DNA of 64,000 nucleotides from Xylocopilactobacillus apicola. Lineage in GTDB: Bacteria; Bacillota; Bacilli; Lactobacillales; Lactobacillaceae. Where the stretch lies: assembly GCF_033095985.1 (NCBI RefSeq), contig NZ_AP026802.1:2232001-2296000 (forward strand). Reading direction: 5' to 3'. The notes under the pieces were generated by a model that was given only the letters and a program-made list of their open reading frames with translations, was not told where the DNA came from and ran no database searches. Shown here one piece after another: positions 9,137 to 18,500 of the stretch (positions within the stretch are counted from its first letter, which is position 1; each line of letters opens with the position of its first letter). A program made the position numbers and the translations under genes.

Positions 9137-12100
9137 ATGAATTCAATTCGTAAAAAAGGTCGAGCCAGGAAATTATGGCTCATGGCCGGAATATTACTAG
9201 GGCTGGGAGTAAGCGCTACATCAGTAAATGCTGAACCTAAAGAATCGGTACCAGTACTGCCAAGCAATAATCAGGGATTTACACAACCGAGATTACAATC
9301 CTTAAATGATCCAATAAACGATCAAGATTCAATAAATTATTATCTTGAAGTGGCTCCTAAGGATATTTGGCGCTATTTCAACATTTATGATTTTGGTAAG
9401 CAAAACTCCGCGCGCTGGGAGGATAATGGAGATCTAACGTTAACTCCTGAGACAACATCCGATAAAGATAACAAAAACTTAACTGGGACGGCTAATTTAG
9501 GCTTCTCTTTGCTTGCTAATAGCACGTTCGAAATTTACGGTGAGGTTAATTTAGGGAGCAAATCTGCCGGAGCTAACGGTGGAGAAGGTCTGGGATTCGT
9601 ATTTTATTCGGAATATGACCCACATAACAATTATCCCGGAGACAATTGGCCAGCAGGAAATAACTTTTACCCTGGTAATGGTGATTACCCTGACTATAAT
9701 AAGAGTAATAGAGCTCCTGAAGGAAGTTACCCAGCTAATCTGTTTCCAAACGGGTACCATCCTTATGACTTAAGTGATGGGATCAATGGAAAGCAGCCAG
9801 GTGTAAACTATAAACCCAATCCAAAACAGCCATACGACCCTGTCGACCCGAACGATCCGAGTAATCCGAGCAATCCATCTTACCCTGGTATTCCCGGCTA
9901 TCCGGGAACAAGTCCAGTTTACCCAGGTTACGAGTACGCTAGCTTTGATCCCGGCTATTCTGATACTCCTGGTTACACTGTTGATCCTAACTATCAATGG
10001 TGGATAAATTCTAGCTCCAGCAATCTGCCTAAAGGAAGTTACAAGACCGGGTATCAACCAATCGGTGCAAGCGGACCAGGGTTAGGAATAACTGGGATCA
10101 GCTCTGATGGTTATAGTAGCCAAGAGTTTTTCGGATTTAAGCTTGATACTCGTTATAGTGAGGCTGGAACTTATGAGAGACAAGGCACTCCATCTTATCC
10201 CGAAATGAAATTAAATTACGATGCAGATCCAGCTAAATATAACACTCTCGATGGGAACCAAGCATTTGGAGCCTTCATTCATAGTAAAAGTGGATATCGC
10301 ACTTCTACTCTTCATACTGTTAGTTCAAGATATACAAATTCTGACTCTGCCAAAATCTCCGAACCTGAAGGGAACAATTTTCAGCCGATTCGAATTAGAT
10401 ATGAATTGGGTCGCTTAACTGTAGAATATTACCGTTATACAAATGCAGAGCACACAAACTGCCAGTTGGTTTATACGTGGTCAGAAGATTTCAGGGATCA
10501 TTACGAAGATCAGAATAATTATTTCTTCCTCAGATATCCTTTTTTGAGATTTGCAATCACCGGTGCAACTAGCGAAGCTAGTAACGCTCAACAGTTTAGA
10601 TTCAAAGGGATGCGTTATGAAGTTTCTCCTTCCGTAACTGCAAGATATGTTGATGAAAAAGAAAATGAGCTTTATCGAAATGATGTTACAAGAAGTTTTG
10701 GTAAAGGGAACTATGTTGAATTATATCGCACTGATTCAATAACTTCTTATATTGAAGGTTGGAAGAATGAAAAAGGATCTGGTCGATATTACTTATCAAA
10801 AGTAACAAGCGATGATAGTAATTGTCCCGTTATTTTTGGTGAAAGGTCCAATCCTGATAAGATTATAGGTAACGGAAAGAACCAGACAGTTACGTATCGC
10901 TTTAAACAAAATAAATCTGACATAATTACGAAAAATATTTCAATTGAGCAAGGAGGTAGCTGGGAACCTGGAGACAGTTTCGATAAAGGATTCGACTATG
11001 ATGGATCCAACTTATCTCTTTCTAGAATTAGTCAAACTAATAATGTTAACGTTAATAAACCTGGAATTTACGAAGTAACTTATGAATACACTCCGTTTCG
11101 TCCGACACCAGAAAACGGATTTGATACGCCAAATCTCAATAATGGCTTAAATCATAATCTGATTCAAAACCAACAAATTGGGACATTCTCGTCTACAAGG
11201 GGGCCTCATGCGTTACCTAAAGTTAGCGCTACAGCAACTGTAAAAGTTAGTGGTCCAGTCCAATTAAACTACGTGGATCAAGACGGTAACGACATTGAGG
11301 ATCCGTATTTAACTGGTATCCCGGATGAGATGAAGAAAGGCGCCCACAAAGGTTTAATAGACGAGCGATTCACGTTAAATGCACCTTCAATTACTGGTTA
11401 TGAGTTTGTTCAAGCTGAGAAGAAAGGCGATGCAAGCCATACCAAATTACCAAGCAATGATTTAGTTTTTGATTACACCGTCCAAGAGATTAACCTAGTT
11501 TACAAGAGTATCTGGAACATTAAATTTGTCAACGACGATGACAACGGCACTCAACTGAATGACCCAATTACGATGGATGGGGCCAAAAATGGTGAGACCG
11601 TTGAGTTATCAAAGGCTAGTGATGTAGTTGATAAGATTGAAGGATATGGCGAATATTACTTTGCCGGCGCCGATAGCGATAATGGCGCAACTTTAACTTT
11701 CGCTAACGATCAAAAAGACAAGATCACATCGAACGGCAAACCGCAAATGATTACTTATCATTTTAAGAAGAATCAAGCGGAGATAAAAACCTGGTCTGAT
11801 CTAATGTTTAATTTTGGAGAATGGTGGGAGCCGAGGCTTTCATTTAAGAAAGGGATTGATTACGATGGGACCGAATTTGATTACCAAGATCGCAAGATTA
11901 AAACCTTTCTTAATGGTTCCGAGATAATAAATGGATTAGTAGTGACTATTGATTGTACTGCATTTTTCTACTATACTCCAAAACGCCCGATTCCAGGGAC
12001 AAATGACTTCAAAGAATTGCCTGAAGTTATTAGTCAATATGCAAATATCCGTGTACGTCATGTTTCACAATCGATCACCTTACATTATGTTGATCAAGAT

Positions 12101-15100
12101 AACGCCGAGATTGATAATGATTATCTGACGGGAATTGGGCCAGATATGAGTAAGGGTGCTCATAATGGTTGGTATGATTCATCATTCATGCTAAATCCCG
12201 CAAAGATGCTGACCAAGGATGACAATGTTGGCTATAAACTTATTGCAGTCAAAAGAGGAGACAAAGAACTTAAGGAATCAGATTATAAGTTAACCTACGG
12301 GGATTATCCCCAAGATATAACGCTGGTTTACCAGAGCGTTTGGAACATCAATTTTGTCAACGACGATGACAATGGCACTCAACTGAATGACCCAATTACG
12401 ATGGATGGGGCCAAAAATGGTGAGACTGTTGAGTTATCAAAGGCCGTTGATATTGTTGCTAAGATCGAAAAACAAGGCAAATGTTATTTAACTGGTGCTA
12501 AAAGTGATAATGGGACACCAGTAAGATTTTTTAGCGGCCAAAAAGATAAGATTACATTAGATGGCAAACCCCATACGATTACTTATCACTTTAAGAACAA
12601 TCAAGCTAAATTAACTGGTAAGAACATCTCAATTGCCGTTGGTGACTCATGGAAGCCAGAAGATTCCTTTGATAAAGGGATAGATTACGATGGAACTGAA
12701 TTCAACTTTAATGAGAGAAATGTTACCTATACTGGCAATGTCGATCCGAGTAAAGCTGGTAGTTACGAAGTAACATACAAGTATACGCCAAAACGCCCAG
12801 TTCCAACTACAAGTGACGTCCCGCAAATGCCAGTGGACTTGCCAGAAGTTACAGTAATGGTGACGGTAACAGTTCATGCGAAAAAGGCGATCACGCTACA
12901 TTACGTTGACCAAGATGGTAAAGACATTGATAGCTCATACTTAACTGGTGTACCAGAAGCCATGAAAAATGGTGATCACTTTGGAGCTTATGGTTCAACA
13001 TTTACCATCAATGCACCTGAGAAGTTAGGTGACAGTTACAAATTTGTTCAAGCGGAGAAGACCGGCGATGCAAGACATGCGCCGTTAACAAACAATACCT
13101 TAACCTTTGGTGATGATGCGCAAGAGATCAACCTGGTTTACCAGAATGTTTTAAAGATTCAATTTATTAATGACGATGACGGCAATCCGCTTCACGATGC
13201 ACTGAGTCTTGACGGTGCTAAGAATGGTGAAATAGTTTCGATAGCTGATGCAAAACAAATTATCGACGGAATTGAAGAGAATGGTAAGTATCTCGTTAAA
13301 GCCGATAGTGATAGTCAGACGCCAGTTGTTTTTGAGACCAACGGCAACTCGACAATCAAGTCAAATGGGAAACCGCAGACAATCACGTATCACTTCAAGA
13401 ATAATCAGGCATCCTTAAAGGCGAAAGATCTTGCACTTTCAGAAGGTGCTTCCTGGAGTCCAGCAGCTTCGTTTGATAAAGGGCTTGATTACAATGGAAC
13501 TGAATTTAATTTTAGCGATCGAACCGTTAACTATACTGGGACAATTGATACCAGTAAGGCTGGAACCTACACCGTAACTTACAAGTACACACCAAAACGA
13601 CCAATTCCTGGCACAAATGACTTTAAGGAATTGTCGGAAGTTACAACAACGGTAACGGTTACAGTTTATCCAAGAAGAGCTATCACGTTAAATTACATTG
13701 ACCAAGACGGCAACAAGATTAATGATTCATATTTAAATGGGTTGCCACAAGGCATGGAGAGCGGTGATCATTTCGGAGCTTATCACGGAACCTTTACGCT
13801 TAATCCTTCGAAGACGTTAGTTAAAGATGGGAACACGAGCTATAAATTGACCAAAGTTGAAAAGGGCAGCTCTATCCTAACTGAAAATGACTATACCTTA
13901 ACGTTTGGAGATGACGTCCAAGAGATCAACTTAGTCTACAAGAGTATCGCAACCATTAAGTTTGTCAATGACGACGACCAAGGTGCAAACCTTCATGATC
14001 CACTTACTCAAGATAGTGGTAACAAAGATCAAGTCGTTGAGTTAAAAGATACTAAAACTATCGTCGATGGAATCGAAGGCAAAGATCGATATCTTGGTAA
14101 AATTGAAAGTGGCGTGACTGTTACTTCTGCTAAAGATACAAACGATAAGATTACCTCAGACGGTCAGCCGCAAGTAATCACTTATCACTTCAAGAACAAC
14201 CAAGCTAAACTAACAGGCAAAGACATTACAATCGCTAAAGGCAGCACTTGGGATCCCGCATCAACACTTGATAAAGGAACTGATTACGATGGAACTGAAT
14301 TTAACTACAGTGAAAGAACTGTTAACTATACTGGAACAGTTGATACCAGTACAGTTGGAGAATACACCGTAACTTACAAGTACACACCAAAACGCCCAAT
14401 TCCAGGCGCAAATGACTCCAAGGAATTACCGGAAGTTACTACAACGGCAAATGTTACGGTTGTTGACAAGCAGCCAATTACACTTGAGTACGTGGATCAA
14501 GATGGCAATAAAATTGATACTAAATACTTAGCCGGTCTATCGCAAGATATGGCAAGTGGAGCTCATTTTGGTCCATATCAATCAACATTTACCCTGAATC
14601 CACAAGCTAATCTTACCTTCGACAAAGATGTTTATTATCAATTTGTCCAAGCTGAGAAGACAGGGGATTCAACGCATACCAAATTACCAAGTAATACGCT
14701 AACCTTTGGTAATGCTGCTCAAAGTATCGATCTGGTCTATAAGAAGGCTAAGAGCACTATTACAATCCACTTTATAGACGCAGGTAAGGGCAAAGAACTT
14801 GCTAAGGATGTTAAAACGGAAGAAATTGGCAGTACACCTTTAGATTTAAGTGAAACCAGCAGCTATATTAAAAGTAAAATTCCTGATGGATACGTTTATG
14901 CGAAAGATAGTGAAATAGCAGGCAATGGATTAAAACAAACACCTGAGGTTAAATTCCTTGCTAAGGCCCAGGATGTCAATGTTTATCTTTTAGGAAAACC
15001 AGTTAGATTCAAGATTCTACATCGTATTTATATGAACCCATCAAAAGACGTTAAGGGTCTGCGAGATTTGGATATGGAGGTACGTACAGGTTATCAGTAT

Positions 15101-15232
15101 GACTTTAGTTTAAATAATAAGGATCACGCAGCACCTAGAGGCTATACGTTAATACCTGGTCAAGAAAGCAAGACAAATGGAACAGTTGAACGTGATACAG
15201 TAGTTATTTTATATTACTCAAGAATTCGTTAA
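9137..15232 (+). CDS. Giant adhesin C: L-type-lectin-like head with long Pro/Tyr-rich loop, MucBP/Ig-like stalk, type-2 tail
   Basis: Secreted protein of 2031 residues. The ATG at 9137 follows GAGGAGA; the in-frame ATG at 9071 lies inside promoter sequence. The signal peptide likely ends at SVNA. The lectin-like head spans about residues 60-520 and contains a 150-residue low-complexity insert rich in Pro, Tyr, Gly, Asn and Asp (many YPG, PSNP and NDP motifs) before the conserved GFKLDTR strand. Then come an Ig-like domain and several stalk repeats of about 270 residues; two are near-identical over VNDDDNGTQLNDPITMDGA. The last 228 residues and about 640 bp of stalk are shared with gene B, but C lacks one 265-residue module there. 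No LPXTG is present. Role inferred: adhesin. Confidence 0.88.
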   Translation: MNSIRKKGRARKLWLMAGILLGLGVSATSVNAEPKESVPVLPSNNQGFTQPRLQSLNDPINDQDSINYYLEVAPKDIWRYFNIYDFGKQNSARWEDNGDLTLTPETTSDKDNKNLTGTANLGFSLLANSTFEIYGEVNLGSKSAGANGGEGLGFVFYSEYDPHNNYPGDNWPAGNNFYPGNGDYPDYNKSNRAPEGSYPANLFPNGYHPYDLSDGINGKQPGVNYKPNPKQPYDPVDPNDPSNPSNPSYPGIPGYPGTSPVYPGYEYASFDPGYSDTPGYTVDPNYQWWINSSSSNLPKGSYKTGYQPIGASGPGLGITGISSDGYSSQEFFGFKLDTRYSEAGTYERQGTPSYPEMKLNYDADPAKYNTLDGNQAFGAFIHSKSGYRTSTLHTVSSRYTNSDSAKISEPEGNNFQPIRIRYELGRLTVEYYRYTNAEHTNCQLVYTWSEDFRDHYEDQNNYFFLRYPFLRFAITGATSEASNAQQFRFKGMRYEVSPSVTARYVDEKENELYRNDVTRSFGKGNYVELYRTDSITSYIEGWKNEKGSGRYYLSKVTSDDSNCPVIFGERSNPDKIIGNGKNQTVTYRFKQNKSDIITKNISIEQGGSWEPGDSFDKGFDYDGSNLSLSRISQTNNVNVNKPGIYEVTYEYTPFRPTPENGFDTPNLNNGLNHNLIQNQQIGTFSSTRGPHALPKVSATATVKVSGPVQLNYVDQDGNDIEDPYLTGIPDEMKKGAHKGLIDERFTLNAPSITGYEFVQAEKKGDASHTKLPSNDLVFDYTVQEINLVYKSIWNIKFVNDDDNGTQLNDPITMDGAKNGETVELSKASDVVDKIEGYGEYYFAGADSDNGATLTFANDQKDKITSNGKPQMITYHFKKNQAEIKTWSDLMFNFGEWWEPRLSFKKGIDYDGTEFDYQDRKIKTFLNGSEIINGLVVTIDCTAFFYYTPKRPIPGTNDFKELPEVISQYANIRVRHVSQSITLHYVDQDNAEIDNDYLTGIGPDMSKGAHNGWYDSSFMLNPAKMLTKDDNVGYKLIAVKRGDKELKESDYKLTYGDYPQDITLVYQSVWNINFVNDDDNGTQLNDPITMDGAKNGETVELSKAVDIVAKIEKQGKCYLTGAKSDNGTPVRFFSGQKDKITLDGKPHTITYHFKNNQAKLTGKNISIAVGDSWKPEDSFDKGIDYDGTEFNFNERNVTYTGNVDPSKAGSYEVTYKYTPKRPVPTTSDVPQMPVDLPEVTVMVTVTVHAKKAITLHYVDQDGKDIDSSYLTGVPEAMKNGDHFGAYGSTFTINAPEKLGDSYKFVQAEKTGDARHAPLTNNTLTFGDDAQEINLVYQNVLKIQFINDDDGNPLHDALSLDGAKNGEIVSIADAKQIIDGIEENGKYLVKADSDSQTPVVFETNGNSTIKSNGKPQTITYHFKNNQASLKAKDLALSEGASWSPAASFDKGLDYNGTEFNFSDRTVNYTGTIDTSKAGTYTVTYKYTPKRPIPGTNDFKELSEVTTTVTVTVYPRRAITLNYIDQDGNKINDSYLNGLPQGMESGDHFGAYHGTFTLNPSKTLVKDGNTSYKLTKVEKGSSILTENDYTLTFGDDVQEINLVYKSIATIKFVNDDDQGANLHDPLTQDSGNKDQVVELKDTKTIVDGIEGKDRYLGKIESGVTVTSAKDTNDKITSDGQPQVITYHFKNNQAKLTGKDITIAKGSTWDPASTLDKGTDYDGTEFNYSERTVNYTGTVDTSTVGEYTVTYKYTPKRPIPGANDSKELPEVTTTANVTVVDKQPITLEYVDQDGNKIDTKYLAGLSQDMASGAHFGPYQSTFTLNPQANLTFDKDVYYQFVQAEKTGDSTHTKLPSNTLTFGNAAQSIDLVYKKAKSTITIHFIDAGKGKELAKDVKTEEIGSTPLDLSETSSYIKSKIPDGYVYAKDSEIAGNGLKQTPEVKFLAKAQDVNVYLLGKPVRFKILHRIYMNPSKDVKGLRDLDMEVRTGYQYDFSLNNKDHAAPRGYTLIPGQESKTNGTVERDTVVILYYSRIR

Positions 15233-15272
15233 TATTATTATTTTGGACATATAATTTATCTGTTCACATTGC

Positions 15273-15319
15273 GAACCGCAATTCTTCTATGATTATAGAA
15301 GAATTGTGGTTCTTTTTTT
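15273..15319 (+). terminator. Rho-independent terminator of gene C
   Basis: A 16-bp stem GAACCGCAATTCTTCT with its complement is followed by seven T, about 40 bp after the stop. It is the inverted copy of the gene B terminator. Confidence 0.85.
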
Positions 15320-15373
15320 GATCAATGTGAAAGTTGAAGGCGGGCACAACCAAGATGATGCGTACCACAAAAG

Positions 15374-15420
15374 AAAGGCTCGCAATTCTGATTTTAAGAA
15401 TAACAGAATCGCGAGCCTTT
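15374..15420. terminator. Bidirectional hairpin between convergent genes C and D
   Basis: Inverted copy of the 4491 hairpin (AAAGGCTCGCAATTCTG and its complement) between two convergent stop codons. The region 15233-15563 otherwise holds only the two gene-specific terminators. Confidence 0.75.
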
Positions 15421-15464
15421 TAATATACGTCGGTTATTTGGTACATACGTTAACAGAACCAACA

Positions 15465-15506
15465 CAAAAAGCTCCCAATTCAGTCTCTCGACTGTCTTGG
15501 AAGCTT
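15465..15506 (-). terminator. Rho-independent terminator of gene D
   Basis: Minus-strand AAGCTTCCAA/TTGGGAGCTT hairpin followed by TTTTT. It is the inverted copy of the gene A terminator. Confidence 0.8.
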
Positions 15507-15563
15507 CTTTCTTTGGTACTTATGTTATGAACTCTTGTATTTAGCTTGTGCTAAAACCCAGTT

Positions 15564-18500
15564 CTAACGAATCTTTGCGTAATACAGGATTATTTCTTTG
15601 CCGTCAGTACCCATAGTTCCTTTCAGCTTACTTTCCTGACCCGGTATCAATGTATAGCCTCTCGGTGCTTTATGTGCACTGTCATTAATATCAAAGTCAT
15701 AATCTGAACCCTCCTCTATAGAAGTTTGGAAGTCTTTTAATCCTCTAACACCTCTTGTTGAAGGAAGTTGTTCCTTATGTATAACTTTCAAAATATGTGT
15801 TGCCTTTGATTGAGGGCTCAAATACACATTTATATCTTGAGATTGAGTTGTATATGTTGGATTTTCTGGCTGTTTCAGATTCATACTTGATAACTCACTA
15901 TTAGATGTATAGGAGTAGCCCGTATGAGCATTAATAAAGTCCGAAACATAATTACTTGCAGCATCTAATTTTAATACATCTCCCGTCCTATAAGAGGCTT
16001 TAGGATTAGAATTTGAATCAGGATTCTCTTTTGGAGTTACAGTTCCGAGTTCTTTCAACGTTTTAGCATCTAAAAAGTGAACTGTAATATTACTTTGTGC
16101 TTCACCAATAACATAAACTGTCTGAACTCCACTTGTAACACCATACACTAATTCTGGTTGCGTCAAACTACTTCCCAAATCATCTAACTCAGCTTTACTT
16201 GCTACATGATATCCTGCTGGAACATGTCCTTTGACCTCGTCACTATCTACCTTTAAGTTGTCGCCGGTTACATGTCCTGATGGGATATATGGCATACCTA
16301 CTTTCTTCGTAGGATCGGAAGCATTTACAAATTGGATTGAAATGTTATCTATTGAATCGGCTGTATAGTAATAAGTAACTTCATGTCCGCCATCAGCTGT
16401 TAGTTCCCATGTATCAGGTTGTTGGTTTGGAACAATTGTATAGCCTGCAGGTGCTTTTTGTTCTGGATCATCTGGACTAACTGTTACGTTATCTCCGATT
16501 ATGCCACCTTTATAACTATTTCCAGTTCCAACTTCCCCCATGCCTGGTACAGGAGTAGCAGTGCCTTTAAGATAATGGTGAATCGTTACTCTGCTTGATG
16601 CATGACTTGTGCCATCAACTACATCTCCTGCTACATATACAGTTTGTGTCTGTGGAGTTGTTGAGAACTCTAGGTTTTTATCTGGCTGAGAATTACCATT
16701 CAGTTCACCATTTGTTGCATAGTGATATCCTGCTGGAATTGTCTTCTTAATATAGCTATCAGGACCTACACTTGTGAGATCTAAAGTATCACCAGTCTTA
16801 CCCTTTGGAGAATCAGTCTTAACAGTTTTACCATTCTTCGCGTTTACAAAGTTAATTGTAACGTTACTTTGTTCTTTAGCTGTGTAATAGAAGGTAATAT
16901 CACCTGTACTGTCAGGCTTAAACTTATAAGCTGTCTCTTTAGATTCAGAAGCTAAAGTATACCCTGCTATTGGTGCTGTTGGTTGAACTTTGATAGTTTC
17001 TCCAACACGTCCATTCATTGTGATATCAGACATTCCTGGAACGTTTGTTTCAGTATTATTCGGTCCTTTAATCTTATGATGAACAGTTAATGCATTACTT
17101 GCAGTAGTTTCTTTACCAACAACATAAACGATTGGATTTTCCTTTGGTGCTTGTGGTCCATATGTTGGGTTTTGGGGTCTTGTTAATCCCTTAGCCTTCA
17201 ATTCGTCATCACTTGCCAATTGATATCCGTTCGGCACTGCACTCTTGATCTCTGGGTCGTTACTTAAATCTAATTCATCCCCTGTGAAGTGAAGTGTAGG
17301 AGTACCCGTACCTACTACATCCTTACCCGAACCATTGATGTTAACAAAGTCTACTGTAATATTACTTAAAGAAGAAGGCTTGTAATACAAGTTAACAGTT
17401 CCTGGCTTCTTAGGGTCAAATTTATAGCTAGTGTCTGATTGAGATACAAAATCATATCCAGGCGCTGCTGGTGTTGGTTGGATCGAGATCGTTTCGCCAA
17501 CTTTTCCACCCTTCTTGATGTCTTCCATGCCTGGAACCTTAACTGGATTGCCATCTTTATCAGTCTTGTCTTTGAGATAGTGGTGAATGGTCAACGCATT
17601 TACATCGCCTTCAGCAATATCATTACCAACAACATAAACTGGAACCGGAACAATCGTACTGCCTGGTTTATAAACTGGATTGTCTGGTTGCTTAAGCTGA
17701 TTGCCATCTGAACCTGTCTTACCTACTAATTCATCATCAGTTGCTACATGATAACCATCAGGAAGTTTAACTGTAGATAGATCAAGGGTATCTCCTGTGT
17801 GATTGCCCTTAGGAACTTCAGAACCAACGCTAACATTACTGTTGTTAACATCCTGGAAATCAACCTTAATATTGTCTTGAATATCAGCAGTATAGTAGAA
17901 AGTAATCTCGCCTGGTTTCTTTGGATCAAAAGTATAATCAACAGCTTTTGATACTGGATCTGTACTATAGCCATCTGCTGCTGGTGTTGGTTTAACATTA
18001 ATAGTCTGGCCAACGCGTCCACCCTTCTTAATGTCCTTCATTGTTGGAACTGGAACGTCATTACCGTTCTTGTCTTTCATCATGTGGTGGATTGTTAGTG
18101 CATTAGCGTCATTTTCGCTAATATCATTACCAATAACCCAAATTGACGGATATTGATCTTCAGAAGTATATGTTGGATTAGCTGGCTGTTTCGCTGTTGT
18201 ACCATCTTCGCCGACTAATTCAGCACCTGTTGCAACATGATAACCATCTGGCAGATGTCCTGCTAAATCAGAATTAGGATTATCTTTTGGAGAAGAGAGA
18301 TCAAGACTATCGCCAGTATGATTACCTGTTGGTGTATAAACTGGCTTCACTTCTTTTTTATTTGTAACATCCGTGAAGCTGATATGAATGTTGTCATATT
18401 GATTTGCGGTGTAGTAGAAAGTGATTTCTCCTGGTGTGCTAGTGCTAGTATTTGGTGCAAAAGTGTAATCAGTAGCTTTTGCAGTTGGATCCAAAGTATA

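Larger units (their letters stand above)
14549..17196. repeat. Right arm of the 2648-bp inverted repeat (C/D convergent tails)
   Basis: Reverse complement of 2715-5362. It begins at an ATGGCAAGTGGAGC junction inside gene C and ends where genes A and D diverge. The 9.2 kb between the arms encodes the heads and upper stalks of B and C. Confidence 0.9.
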
